This document shows positions 23,401 to 35,405 of a stretch of DNA of 64,000 bases, piece after piece (the stretch's first letter is position 1; each line of letters starts with the position of its first letter). The notes under the pieces were generated by a model. The model saw only the letters and a list, made by a program, of their open reading frames with translations, was not told the origin of the DNA and did not search any database. The DNA lies in NCBI RefSeq assembly GCF_000003855.2, contig NW_003101681.1, positions 1,991,893 to 2,055,892 of the forward strand. Reading direction: 5' to 3'. The translations under genes were made by a program, and so were the position numbers. This DNA comes from Blastomyces gilchristii SLH14081 (Eukaryota > Ascomycota > Eurotiomycetes > Onygenales > Ajellomycetaceae).

Positions 23401-25761
23401 TAGAAGATAGCTGGAGGAATGGCACAATGGTCTGAATTCGATCAAATCGCACATCCAGGCTAGGCGGGTTTTGATATGATGGCATGAATATAAATTTATG
23501 CAGATCTGCAGAGTTCTGGAAGTCGAACACATGGACTGTATATACTGTACAGTATGTGCATGGAATTTTGTCTACCGTCTTCAGCTGGGTGAGGTGCTGC
23601 TTCCTTCAGTACATGTCATCACCTATTTTTCATTTTGTTTCGACCATCCCGCGGATGTGTATTGATCGAGAACGGCAGCCTGCCGATACATAGTCAAAGT
23701 CGAGGTCCGCATCCTGCAACCCTGGGTGTAATTTGTTGAGATAAGTTACATCAAGCACAGGGGGCGCGAAAGGGAAAAGAAAAGCCTTGTTTCTGGTTCA
23801 GGTCAATCCTGAAACCTTCCGACGCCCCATTGCTAATACTGTGTAGTAGTCGTGGATAGGGTTAACATAAGATTCTCTGGCGAAACGGAAGAATCCGGTT
23901 ATCTGTACGAGTGCAGGGGAATAAGACGTCTTGACGTTTTCAGGAATGCTTCCTGTAGCAGTCGAGCGTTGAGCAAGCATGCACGCACACATGTATTTCT
24001 TGGCCTATCTGTGAGAGGTGAAATCCGTGTGAGAGGCGTGCGGCAAAGAGAAAGCACAAGTTGCGTAAGCTCAAGTCATGGAATGATACTGCATATACCT
24101 TATCTCCCCAGGAAAGGAACGTGAGACACTTGGCGGTGTAATGATAATATGCCTCGCCGGGATTGGTGACTGAATGGTTAGCTTGGCTGTGGGACGTTTT
24201 GGTCGTTAGATCTGGGAAGAAATCCAATAGCAAGCGGCATTCACGGATAGCTAGAAGGAGGAGCGAATAGTGGTCTTCACTTTGAACATCGGGGAAGATA
24301 GGAAAATCAGTCACTTCACGCACTGCCTGGTTTATTTGGTCCTGGTCTTTCTCATTGTCTCTATAGAGTTCCTAGTTCTCATCAGGTCGCATGCGGACTT
24401 GAACGTGTGATTGAGGTTAGATATCGGGCCTTTGCCGAACCTTCCACAAGGCGCACAACAGCTCGCTGCCTCTTCATTTTCTATCAACATAGCCACGGCA
24501 TATCTACTCCGTAAGTAGTCATACCGACAACGAGTTGAACAGTCATACACCAAGGAGCGCAACTGGAACCTCATCAATTAGCCAATTGCATTGGCACGAA
24601 GAGAGACAATCTTCAGGAGGTAGACGCAAAACAAAGCATCGCCAAGCAAATAGTTCTTGGTTACACTTCCACAGAAGAAACATGACAAGCCCCGAAAACC
24701 AACGCTGCCAAGTCCTCTCATCGCCAAGAGCCAAGAGCCAAGGCCGGGGACGCGTAGATCGGAGCGCCAAGACCTAGGGGCGGGTGCGTGGAGGGACGGG
24801 ATCCACGGGGCGCACTTCCTTTTTTGTTCCATCCCCAACTTCCAAGGGTCCATTCTCATTGCTTTTTCTCGTGTTTTTTCCTTTCTGTAGGTGGCTCGGC
24901 TTGTTCCTTTCAGGGAATGGAAATGTACGCAGCGTATGTAAGGGATGTCAGAGTATTTACGGTATGGTCACGGCGACGTTTGATTCCATACCATACGGAT
25001 GCAGCGTCTGCAAAAACTTTGAACGCTTGAAATTTTAAATAACCAGTGTATGGGTTGTTACCTCGGTGAGAGGCTTAGGATGGCGACAATTTTGTTCTTC
25101 TCCCTTTGATGGCATAGATTAAGTTTGTGAGGTCGCCCTCACGCCTGCATGTATAAGTTATATATCTAGGTCGCAAATTGGCAGAAGAATTTTTGAGAGA
25201 GAAAGGGAGTTCGTTTGCATAGAAGGATGAAAGTTAGAACCTGAACCTGGCATTGCCAGATCTGTCTGTCATATTGTATGTCTTCTACTTAAAAGAACGA
25301 AGCCCCATGCGCAATTTAGTATGGCTCCTCACTGCGGAATGCATCGACCAACTTTTAAGGCCTCCAGGTTGAAGGAGAGGGCATTAAAACGGACACCTCC
25401 GAAATGCACGACAGCAATGCTGCATCTGCTTCTCCCGCCGTAAATGTCAGGGTAGGCACGCTCTATCAGACACCTCGGAAGCTCACTGAGTCATTTTCGG
25501 GACCATTAAAGAACGACAAAGCCATAGTACTTGTTTAGAACGATGGGCAACTCGCTCCTGTAATGTACCGGTCGGTCTTCATTCGCTCTTTTAGCCTTCT
25601 TTTCCTCTTTTTCTGAGATCCCATCTGACAGACAACGGGTTCCGTTTCAAACATACCATTGTTTGTGACTGCTTCCAATTCAGGCCATCAGGACCTCAAG
25701 AGGGTTCCTCAAACCCTTTAAGCTATTGGCGCATGTAACATGGGGAAGGCGTCTGAAAACA
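20471..25761. other. Gene-poor intergenic region
   Basis: No gene is supported over 5.3 kb. The first 700 bases are T-rich and likely the kinase 3' UTR and terminator region. Simple repeats include (CA)n at 21,783-21,806 and GATGAT repeats near 22,080-22,108. A palindromic GTACATGTAC run lies near 22,619-22,642, like that at 12.69 kb. Reading frames on both strands start at non-ATG codons or overlap each other without recognisable motifs. An unannotated non-coding transcript cannot be excluded. Confidence 0.45.
23094..23146 (+). repeat. Short tandem repeat, three units of 17-18 bp
   Basis: Three successive near-identical units of the form CGACTYACAGAGAATAC are read directly; one has an extra A. 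No coding context is evident. Confidence 0.8.
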
Positions 25762-26202
25762 TCATCCCTCCCCGTCTTCTACATGAAACCCTACTATTAT
25801 TTCGTCTGAATCCATTCCTGCCATGCCTGTTTGTTCTTGAAATTGACAAGCAACAGCGTGCGTGTCGTGCATGGCGTCACGAGTTGTTTCCCGTGGGCGG
25901 CTAGGAGGAGCCATCTCAATCGGAATAGTCTCGAATTTTGTGACAAGTGGACTTGCATGTGCATGTTCCTGAACCTCTGATAAGAAGTTGTCGAGACGGT
26001 GCACCTTTGGTGGCTCAGATTGGCTGTGAGACGATGGCTCCACGCCAGATGGGATTCTGGCAGTTTGGATGTTACGAGACATCTGCGATGCGAAAAAGAA
26101 TATCACACCAACAAGAGGTTTCCCACCCGTCTCGAGATTTCCTGGATTTTGCATCTGATCAACATGCTCGCTGTCTTTGGGCTGTCCGCGTTGAAACAAC
26201 AT
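25762..26202 (-). CDS. Hypothetical ORF downstream of the CCDC97-like gene
   Basis: An ATG-started frame of 146 codons, rich in Ser, Glu and His, ends in an acidic tail (VGFHVEDGEG). No domain is recognised. Other open stretches lie just upstream on the same strand (26,240-26,570) in different frames. The three could be exons of an unrecognised or decaying gene, or part of a long 3' UTR. Donor and acceptor pairs that join them convincingly were not found. Confidence 0.25.
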   Translation of the reverse strand: MLFQRGQPKDSEHVDQMQNPGNLETGGKPLVGVIFFFASQMSRNIQTARIPSGVEPSSHSQSEPPKVHRLDNFLSEVQEHAHASPLVTKFETIPIEMAPPSRPRETTRDAMHDTHAVACQFQEQTGMAGMDSDEIIVGFHVEDGEG

Positions 26203-26634
26203 GATGGGGAATCAGGCCAGATATTGGGAAGAAAGGCTATTAAGCGTCAGGAAATGGCATCTGCGGTACGGTTGAATAATTGAAAGAATATGGAGCCGAA
26301 TTTCTGGATAATGCTAGGTATTCCCAAATGTACCGCCTGTACGCTGGGTCATGAACTTTCCCCTCATTCTGACCAGGGCTTGTGCGTTGTGCCGAATCCA
26401 AGACAACCTTCAGCTGACATGGAGAACCCTGCAACGGAGAAGATTGCCAGATCGACATAGCTGTACCGTTGTATCCTGTCAAGTTCCTTTGAACTCCGAA
26501 GGTAAATGTGAAGCAGGTTCATAGTCCCCAGAAGAAGATGCGCCTCAACAACCAGGGCGCTGCTTGGCATTTAACCCATGAGTCGTCCAAAATGGGCAAC
26601 CCGTAAAAGCGCAGTGGCAAGGCATCAAAAGATC

Positions 26635-27345
26635 TTAAAAGTCTTGAATGCCAGTTTCGCCTTTCAGTTCTTCCTTTTGATGGCCTTCATCGTCTTCATC
26701 AAGCATGAAATGTGGTTCCTCGTCGTCGAAATACCGCTCTTGCTCTTCATTCCAGTCATCATATTCCTCATTTTGATCAACAGCGGTGTAATCAAACTCA
26801 TGATCCGCACCCCTCAGAAACCGCAGCTCCATTTCCCAGCGCCATCGTTCAGCGCCCTCTTCCTTCGTTTCTGGTATCTCATCCTGATCCTCGGCGAGAA
26901 TCTCGCCGTTGGGCCCGCGGGTGTATGTGACGGTCGCATTAGGGTCGGGATGCGCCAGTGCCTCCATTTTAGCCTCTGATCTCAATAGATCGGCTTCAAG
27001 TACGCCAGAGTATCCCTTAGCGCGACCTTCTTCCTCCCTCTCTGTAGCACTTTGGAATCGTCTAATCAGGCGGTCGTAGAGAAGGGGGTCTATTGCCAAA
27101 GCTGTTAGCAGCGAATGTAAACTAACGTTAGGAACAAACAAAAGCTAACCAGCTAGTTCGAGAGCCGCAGAAAAGTACTCTGGGTGCGCATCGAGATATC
27201 GTTTCCGACGATTCTTCACTTGGACAGAGGCAGGAGGATTTATAGGTGGTGGTTCTTGAGCTGGTTGATCTGTCTGTCTATTGCAGCTATGGGGCTGCAT
27301 ATAAGTGCCTGTATTCATTGGAAAGAACGGCACTGTGTCCGACAT
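26635..27345 (-). CDS. CCDC97-like protein (DUF2052 family)
   Basis: Two exons, 27,345-27,150 and 27,089-26,635, with a 60-nt intron, give 216 residues. The frame reaches 27,354 only through a GTG, so the ATG at 27,345 was used. Across the splice the protein reads RRKRYLDAHPEYFSAALELADPLLYDRL, matching the start of CCDC97 homologues. The C-terminal part has RWEMELRFLRGADHEFDYTAVDQNEEYDDWNEEQERYFDDEEP, the acidic DUF2052 signature. CCDC97 in animals is associated with the U2 snRNP SF3b complex and splicing; a similar role here is inference. It diverges from the spermidine-synthase-like gene 530 bp away. Confidence 0.85.
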
Positions 27346-27875
27346 CCCAAGCACATTCTGCTAGACGGGGGTTTCTTCAAAATTCTGACAAATTTGTGAG
27401 CTTTGGCAATGTCTGCCCATATGAAATGGTCGAGTAAGAAATGGCGCTGATGGCGTACGGTAACTACGTACGGGCGCCAATGACGGATCTTAAGGTTGCG
27501 GCTACGCGCCCGGACCATCCAGTTGACGCTAAGCCTGATTAGAATATATTTGAACTTCATCCCAGTCTCAAGTTGGCTTCAACACGCTCATGATAGATCA
27601 TTCTGCTGTCTTCTAGCTCAAGCTCGTTCTGAATTCCCTGTATCATACTGCGTATACTGCCAATCTCCGCTATACCTGTCCCTTGGTGAAGCCAAGCTCG
27701 TTAGCTTTCAGCTGTTTTGTGCGGCATATGCCCCACATAATTTTAATATTTCAAGACCCGTTCGATCCTGCCACCTATCCAAGTCTTCCTGCTCTGCTTC
27801 ATCGCACTAGTCTTTCATAGATGAGCGAGATACTCGGATTACTTTTAAATATATTTTTGGTTCCGTACCGCTGCC
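27346..27875. promoter_or_regulatory. Bidirectional promoter region
   Basis: Only 530 bp separate the start codons of the divergent CCDC97-like and spermidine-synthase-like genes, so their control regions must lie here and may be shared. Short frames in the interval have no features. A TATA-like AAATATATTT lies about 30 bases before the start at 27,876. Confidence 0.5.
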
Positions 27876-29749
27876 ATGCCAGCTAGAAAATCCCCCTCTA
27901 AGGGTGGGAAGTCCGCTCAGAAAGTGGAAGATAAACGGAAACCACCCTCACAATCCCAGGGCACCGAGAATCGAGTCTTTTCCGCACCAAAAACTATTCA
28001 ATTGATTGGCCTCGCTATTCTGCTTCTGGTGCTTACGGCCACCTATTCTCCAATATCTCAATTGACACTCTCGCCAGTCTATGGATCCGTCCCATCAGCA
28101 GCCTTCCACCAGAGGGGGATGATGGTGGCTGCTCTCAGTGGATGGTTCGCAAAGGACCAAATCAGGAAACGGCTATCCACAAAGATCATGAACGTCTTGC
28201 CGGTGCTAGCCTTCACAATTCCGACTATTCAGTTTTTCCTGTTTATGCGAAGCGCCCAGCTGGGCGTTGTATATGGCCCTCTCTTGACAGAACTCCTCAC
28301 ATATTTCCCTTTGGTGTTTTTGTCCGTCTCTTCAGTGGCCATGTTGCTTGAAGACGCAGATTTGAGGCGGTACGGTGAGACTTTGGGGAATCATGGACCC
28401 TTTTTTGGGTCGTATATTCTCTTTATCACCCTCCAAAAGTTTGTTGGTATTTTGTTGCCTGGGTATATTGGAAAGAACGCCTTGATGGCTCGCATTCCGC
28501 TACAACTTATAACTGCGTCCCTTTACGCCATTTCTCTCCCATCGAAATGGTTATTGCTCGCGTTACCCCCATTGCTGTTTTCGTCTGGATATAACGTGCA
28601 CTTTCCTTTCAAGCATACAACGGCACTTTTGAACTCAACCTTACAAGCGGAAGATTTCGTTTTGTTGCACCGAGAGGAGTCATTGACGGGATACCTATCC
28701 GTTTTGGAGAACGTCAAGGAACACTATAGGGTGATGAGGTGTGATCATAGTCTTTTAGGCGGAGAATGGACCCAAATGCCTAACGCGCAATATCCGGAAG
28801 TCAGAGAGCCTATATATTCGATTTTTACGATGTTAGAGGCGGTGAGGTTGATCAAAAATGATGATGGAAGTTCAAGGATGGGAGGCACTGGGACCAATTC
28901 TCTCGTTGTGTAAATGAGTTCATCGCTTATTCCTTGCTGGGATGATTTATGCTAATCTCAAACACAGCGGCCTCGGAATCGGTACAACGCCCACCGCACT
29001 CGTAAATCACGGCATAGATACAACAGTTGTCGAGATAGACCCTGCAGTACTCCATCTTGCTGAGGATTACTTCAGCCTTCCAAAAAACTTTACACCAGTT
29101 ATACAAGACGCGGTCAAATTCGTAGACGAAGCAAGCAGAGCGACTCCGGCCCCTACATTTGACTATATTGTGCACGATGTTTTTACTGGCGGAGTAGAGC
29201 CAGTTAGCTTGTTCACGATAGAGTTTATGAAAGGTCTCCGCTCGCTTCTGAAGGAAGACGGCGTTATTGCTATTGTTAGTTTATTCTCGTTTTATCTCCT
29301 GATACTTTCGTTTAGCCTCGCTTACACAGTGACCCAAAATCCAACAGAACTACGCTGGAGATTTGACCCTACCCTCTTCTGGTCTTATTGTTCGAACGAT
29401 CAGGGCTGTTTTCCCAAGTTGCCGGATATTCCGTGAGAGCGAACCGCCTGCAGATACCAGGGAAGGCGATTTTACCAATATGGTTATCTTCTGTAAACTG
29501 ACGGATTCGCCCTTGGAGTTCCGAAACACTACCGATGCCGACTTTCTCGGCAGCAAGTCCAGGGAAGCGTATCTGATGCCTCAACTTGAAATTGAGGCTG
29601 CTTCTTTTGCAAAAGCCGAGGATGGCCAGCAGGATGTCCTTGCAGAAGGCCAAGTTGGAGACTTGGTAAGGTGGCATTCTCAAAGCGCTGCTGGCCATTG
29701 GAGTATTATGAGGACAGTTCTCCCTCACGTTATTTGGGAGAACTGGTGA
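27876..29749 (+). CDS. Membrane-anchored spermidine/spermine-synthase-like protein
   Basis: Three exons, 27,876-28,909, 28,968-29,274 and 29,348-29,749, join in frame to 580 residues. The N-terminal 30 residues are basic. About six hydrophobic segments follow (from TIQLIGLAILLLVLTATY near residue 40 to KWLLLALPPLLFSSGY near residue 235). The C-terminal half has an aminopropyltransferase-type Rossmann fold: GLGIGTTPTALVNHGI with VVEIDPAV (the acidic residue that would bind the ribose of decarboxylated SAM) and DYIVHDVFTGG (catalytic-loop position). Exon 3 begins NYAGDL, typical of the family. Fungal and bacterial proteins combining membrane segments and a spermine_synth domain are known but poorly characterised, so polyamine synthesis is not assured. 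It runs convergently to the phosphatase gene, 215 bp from stop to stop. Confidence 0.82.
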
Positions 29750-29964
29750 TTTTCACTTCGATTATGTTGCTGACACGGGAATTCATCAATGACGCTGGAC
29801 GCCAGGGATTCGTTCTCCCTGCTCAGGTTATTCTGTTCCGGGTATCTCATGCCTGTTGTATATATATGTACAACATAGACTTCTATCTTTGTCTTTCTAT
29901 CTCATCTATAAGCCCGCATTCGTATCTTGTTGTGAGTCATCACATTTCCCAAAACTGTATACAT

Positions 29965-30774
29965 TCAAAGGATCGCCTTCTCTTGTTTTATCAAATTCTT
30001 CCTTATTGCCGCAATATCCTGATCACTAAATCCCATCCCGTTCTTCAAATACCCCTCCGCCCCAGCATATTTCTCATCCACCCACTTCATTGTCGCCATG
30101 ATCGCCGCCGCCTTTGCTGAAACCATCCTCTCCGCCCCCTCCCTATCACCATCAAAAGCTAGATGAGCCAACACCCTATCAATAGACTGTTGTCGCAACT
30201 CACCCAACCCAGCCTCAGTGAGCTCATACTCTCGCCCAATAACCTCATCATCCAGAAGCCCGGCGATCCGCAAAATCAGCGCGGCGCATACACCCGTCCT
30301 GTCCTTTCCGGCCGAACAATGGAACAACAACGGCTCCTCAGGCCTGTCGCGGATATGTTCAAACACAGCACGGAACGCTCCCCCCGCAGCGCCCGCCCTC
30401 AGTATCTCTGCATACGCGCGCATGAATCCTTGCGGTCCGTCAGAGGAGGCATAGTCCATATAGCGCAACGCAAGGCCTTCGGGACTTGCATCCTGGTCTT
30501 TGAAAACGGGGACGTGGCGGCGGGTTGTTCCGGGTATGTCGATTGAGGGGGAGCGCTCGCACTCGGGGATAGAGCGGAAGTCGTAGATGGTAGTTATGCC
30601 GAGTTTACTGGTAAGGTAGTTTGCACCTTCGGGTGTGGTGTTGGACAGAGTAGCGCAGCGGAAAATGAAGTTGCGCCGCACGGAGGTAGTAGGCGAAATT
30701 GCGTAGCCGCCCAGGTCACGGAGGTTGGCAATGCCATCCGCGGAGTGGAAGGGAGGGGAGGGGAGGTTGGTCAT
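29965..30774 (-). CDS. Protein-tyrosine/lipid phosphatase-like protein (Y_phosphatase3 family)
   Basis: An intronless gene of 269 residues with a good ATG. The start FHSADGIANLRDLGGY and RCATLSNTTPEG are hallmarks of the IphP/LipA-like Tyr-phosphatase family. The active-site P-loop is HCSAGKDRTG near residues 153-162, with the nucleophilic Cys in CX5R form, and YDFRS lies upstream. A Lys in the loop (AGKDR) is found in family members that act on phosphoinositides as well as phosphotyrosine. No signal peptide or membrane segment is seen, so it is probably cytosolic. The C-terminus (SDQDIAAIRKNLI) is complete. Confidence 0.88.
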   Translation of the reverse strand: MTNLPSPPFHSADGIANLRDLGGYAISPTTSVRRNFIFRCATLSNTTPEGANYLTSKLGITTIYDFRSIPECERSPSIDIPGTTRRHVPVFKDQDASPEGLALRYMDYASSDGPQGFMRAYAEILRAGAAGGAFRAVFEHIRDRPEEPLLFHCSAGKDRTGVCAALILRIAGLLDDEVIGREYELTEAGLGELRQQSIDRVLAHLAFDGDREGAERMVSAKAAAIMATMKWVDEKYAGAEGYLKNGMGFSDQDIAAIRKNLIKQEKAIL

Positions 30775-33700
30775 GTTTATCTTTCTTTCTTCTCGGTTCT
30801 TAATACCACCGTATATTCTTTTCTGTTTTCCTTCTTGCCGAGGGATGGTGGGACTATTTACAGCCTCGTCTCCTTGCTGGATTGCGATATATTTCTCACT
30901 TTGTTTTTTATTTTGCTTTCGATAATCGAATTCAAAGCCTCACCATTATTAGAATCGAATTGATTTACATAAATCTAAAATGTATTTAACATGGCACAGA
31001 CGTAGAGATAAGAGCGGATTATTTAATCCATTATTTGTAGCTGCCCCGCGGTGGATAACAATATGGATTTTTGCCGAGGCCTACTGCTGTGCAATTTTGC
31101 AGAGTCCCTGTGTACTAACTACATACTCAACGCGGGAACCAAACGGACACGTCCCCGAAGGGTAGGCTAATATCCGCCGTATAAACAATGTTTACGATTC
31201 TATTCTATAGAAAAGGGAGAAAACTATATTGTTCACAAAAGTTTTATAAGCTGGGGAATGAGATGCTTTCACGCTCTTCTTGATGATGATTATGGGACTG
31301 TATGCAATAAATCAGCCCAGTCCGAAGGCAATGGACACCTGCCGACTTCAACAATCTTTGCATCTGGAATTCAACACTCCAGATTCATGGCTCATATTCA
31401 ACTTTTGTTACATGGGCAATTTTATCCATAATTGATCATAGCGATTATTTCTCAACTTCTCATCTTCCGCTTCAGAATCGTCGGTTAGGGCTGAGTTAAA
31501 AATATATATATAGATAGATTCTTTTTTAATTTCCAAAAACAGATCCAGTATACATGAAATATTTAAAAATATGCAGCGAACAAGATATTTGAACAAATGG
31601 AAGAATTCACCGACTTGGCCTTTCAAAATCCGGCGTGAGGGAGATGTAGAAGCCTATTTGATTTGTTTGCCGCTGGATCGTATCCCAAGGAATTTCGCGT
31701 ACAAATTCTTTTTCCGAGTAATGTATTCGCATATGTATGGGAAAGGTTCGCAAGGTTAACGCAAACTATCTCTGTTTTTCATACGGACTTGAGATCTGGG
31801 ATTGAGAAAGGCCGGGAATTATTTTGTTTGCCGAGAATTGGTTGTGCTCGTTTGGTTTTTGACATTCAGCCCATAGATGGAGAAAAGGCGCCTCTCAGGG
31901 GAAAACCATCCAAATTCCATATTCTCTCTGAGGGATAAAACAATTGATTCCAATCGTATGCTCATTAGGGAAATTCTCGTTTGTCTAGAGACAGTGAAGT
32001 CGGTAAGTGTGACAATGTGAGCTTTGCTCCCGATCTGTTGACAAAGGTTAGAGCATAATTTAATTTTCCGGTTATTTATCCCTATCCCAAAGAGCTCCAA
32101 TCTCACATCGACCACGCGCTGCGAAGGTCAAGCTTTCAGCCCGAGACGTAGGAAAGAGGTGGACCAAAATTCAGTAGAAACAGTTGTCGATTATCATTCT
32201 TAACTACGCATCCATAGTCCTCAAGAGGCCTTGGCCTACCGTACCCCCCGAGGGAATTTTCCCTGGTTTGCAGTATTAAGCACTTATCAAAGTTCGCTGT
32301 AACTTCGGTTGTAGTCCATTTCCAAAACCAAAAAAAGGTACGCAGTAACTTGCATCAATTCTCTCCACCATCGATGTTGCACTTAATGAGAACGGCGACC
32401 CAAGATGGAGACAAGACTGCAGAAGTCTGTAAAAGTCTGTTTTAGATTGAACCATCAGTTGGATATATTGTAAATTTTCCCTTGCCGATGTCCACCATGT
32501 GATGCAGTTCATGGGCATCGTGCCATGACCGGTATAGTGAATTTCGATATTTTGGCTTCTGAGAAGTGACTGAGGGCCGACTACATCCGGGGTTTCCCAT
32601 TCAGGGCCGGATGAAACGGAATGAAGTTGATATGGAAGGAGAAAATGAGGACCAAGGCCGCTCTCTTCGCGGCCAACGTAACTTCGCTCGCGCCACATTT
32701 TTCAACCCGTGCCGGCTCACCAGGCCCCATCCAGAGTGCAAGGTCCGTTTCAAAGACGGCGTTGTCTTGTTTAAGTTCGGCAAAATTGGCATACTCCCTT
32801 CAAAGTGAGACCCCTCCACGGCAGGCCGGATAGGTTAGTCACGCATTTCATTTCGTATTCCACGATTATAGATATTAACAAATCTTTTCGGGCAGGTAGG
32901 TGATTCCGTTCGGAAAAACAGGATCATAGTACAGTTCTGGCCAGTAATTTGATTGCCAAGTGGGCTGCAAGTGGAGGCATCACTTCGTTAGCGTTCGGCA
33001 AGAGGAAATTTTTTGGCCAGTAACTACGCTGTACAGGGAATATTGTAGCTGCTCGTGTTCAGAAGATGGAAGAACTGAGAAAGGGGATTTTCAAAGACAC
33101 CGAGACACCCCGACGCCAGTGCCTCTCATCGCCTGTCAAACGTTAACGGAGAAACAACATCGCGAACAAGATTTAGGGGATCTTGCAGAAGTAGCTCGAT
33201 TTCAATCCTTCAATTAACTTGTAACTGACTTGCGAGCCGCGGGCACCATTGGATTTGGTACGTGTGATACGCTTGAGGATGAGAGCGTAAACAACCGCAC
33301 CAAAAGGGATCAATCCTTCGAGTGGGGTGGGGGGAATACCCGTCTAGAATCCTTAGCATGCTCAGTTTAGCATTTGGGTTTCCGCATGGTAGCCCGTCCT
33401 CACGCTGCCCAAACACGGACAGAGGAAGTGGAATATATTTGAGAGAAGAAGAGAAAACGCTCCGTTGAGATGGCTACGAGGTGAAGGGGGGATTCATATC
33501 ACGCGGGAATCACATCTGTTTCCTGCCCCAGGAATCGACAATTGACATTCATGGATGAACATGTAGCATCGATGGTAAGTCGGAGATGTCTTGCTTTTCA
33601 CCTCGAATTAATAGCCGATTATGATATATTGCGATGTACGGAGTACTCCAAAGGCGGCTTGGTTTCCATTGGCACAGGGTCTCGACAAGAATTACGATGA

Positions 33701-34667
33701 TGGCAGCGGCAGCAGGTTTCACCTGGCTTCAGGGCATCAACGCTCACCATTCTTGAGGACATTCCTCTTAAAATTGCAAAGTGTCATCGGTTCGCATGGA
33801 TGATGGGACTGGCCAAACCGTTCCATGAACAGCCAAAAAGCGGAAAACAACGCTAGAAAGAGTCCTTCAAAGCGAGTGAGGCCTGAAAGTTTATCCGTGG
33901 GGAACGGCCTATCACCCAGGAATCCGCTTGCCAGGGGTTGCAGAATTATTGTCTAGGATATTCTGAGCCGGAGTCTTTCCCCTCGCAATAATGTTTTGAA
34001 TCAGTCAGTGGCTCGCGTGCGGAGGAGTTACTACGGCCTGCGCTCGCTGTGATATTTGCTCACTTTTGGGTGACGAATCGATGATATTTCTCTGCATCCG
34101 GTCCACGCTAAAACTACAGATAGCCAGGGTTTAATTTATCTGCCGATCAAAGCTAGCCTAGCTGCCTATAGCGCTCGATCCCCTGGCATAGGACTCGGCC
34201 CTAATGTTAGGGTAAATATACCCAGAGAGTCGCCTGCATTTCTCCAGAAGTGTTCGGGTGCTCGCGGGGACACCTTTAAGTGCCTTTGGATGAAAACGGA
34301 GAACAATATTTTCCCCTAATATTTACCTCTCTGCCCAGGAGCAGAATGCTGTCAAATGCAGGCCAACCAAACTGGTGGCGAGTGCGAGCTCGGCAATTGT
34401 AATGTCTGGCACAAGCCTGCGGGGACAAGTAAGCCACTGGCCAAATTGCGATCCTTGGAGCATCAAGCCGATGCCTAAGGCTGAAGCTGCAGGCTCCAAG
34501 ACGGAAACTTGCGCATCAAGAATCATCGGTGTTACCATATAGAGGTTATGTGAAGGTGGATTTGCTATGTTCAAACACATGTTTCTTGATGTTCTACCAA
34601 GGTCCTCAAATAACCACACACAGCTATCTTAGTCAGTATATGAAAGAGACATTTTTTCTATAATCTT
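30775..34667. other. Gene-free flank leading to the AT-rich island
   Basis: About 3.9 kb of moderate-GC sequence shows no recognisable gene. Frames at 31,408-31,938, 32,276-32,808 and 34,323-34,619 are short, overlap on both strands or begin at GTG, and lack motifs. Some may be remnants of decayed genes near the heterochromatin border. A palindromic GTACGGAGTAC lies at 33,636-33,646. Confidence 0.45.
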
Positions 34668-34722
34668 CTTCTCTTTATTATAGAAAAACCAACTTTTCTA
34701 TACAAAATGCTCTGTAATATGT
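34668..34722 (+). repeat. Mutated 55-bp copy of the repeat at 12,810-12,863
   Basis: AGAAAAACCAACTTTTC is identical in both places. The flanking bases differ mainly by C-to-T and G-to-A in this copy (CCGTGC to CTATAC, AACGTG to AATATG). It is cut off at 34,722 by the end of another element. It marks the left edge of the AT-rich island. Confidence 0.6.
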
Positions 34723-35405
34723 AGACTGCTATGTGATTATGTCTGAGATCAGAATCAAACTTTACAGTTATTATATTATTTAAAGACATTACTTTTAATT
34801 ACAGTTTATATTTATTATATTAATTTCAAATTACTTTATTTTAAATATTGAAGATTTCAGATTTACTTTTCAACTAAAAATTTAATTTCAAATAAAAAAT
34901 ATTTTTAAACTTTTTATTAAATTTTTTATTCTGATTTTATTATTGAGAATGATATTAAAATTATAAAATTATTTTTATTCATATAATATTATAATATAAT
35001 AATTATTTGTTGAAAATTTAACAGAAAATATTATTAAATATCATTATTTTTTTAAAATTTAAACTAAAATAATTTATAATTTATATAATTAATATTAAAT
35101 AATTAAAAATTAAAAATTAAAATTAAAATATTAAAATATTAAAATGAAAAAAATTATAATTTTAGATCTGTAGTATTTTTAAAATATTTATTTTTCGAAG
35201 TTTTTATAATATTAATTATTAACTGTATTTTTTATAATAAAAATAATACAGTTATAATAAATTATTATTTTATTACTATTTAATAAATAATCAGTATATA
35301 TTTATATAAATAAATATAAATAATTAAAATATATATATTTAAAAAATATGATTAAAATAAACTCAGCTATTATTTAAATTATATTAAAAATAAAATACTG
35401 AAATT
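34723..35405. mobile_element. Left end of an AT-rich element sharing the terminus of the 504-bp element
   Basis: The sequence from 34,723 begins AGACTGCTATGTGATTATG and continues TCTGAGATCAGAATCA. Allowing for C-to-T changes, this matches the terminus of the 504-bp element at 63,243 (AGACTGACTGTGTGACCGTG, TCTGAGACCAGGACCA) for about 35 bases and then diverges. It may be a longer relative or partner. Its other end was not found in the window. The interior is almost pure A/T with no reading frame; similar AT-rich sequence resumes at 43,584-44,079 and 49,830-50,100. Confidence 0.4.

Noticed and set aside
23940..24323. 127-codon minus-strand frame
   Set aside because: It begins at GTG, overlaps frames on both strands and shows no domain.
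32276..32808. Overlapping frames on both strands (140 and 80 codons)
   Set aside because: They overlap each other antisense, lack motifs and have no intron structure; a decayed gene is possible but not supported.
34323..34619. 98-codon hydrophobic frame next to the island
   Set aside because: It starts at GTG, has no recognisable motif and no splice partner; at most a relic.
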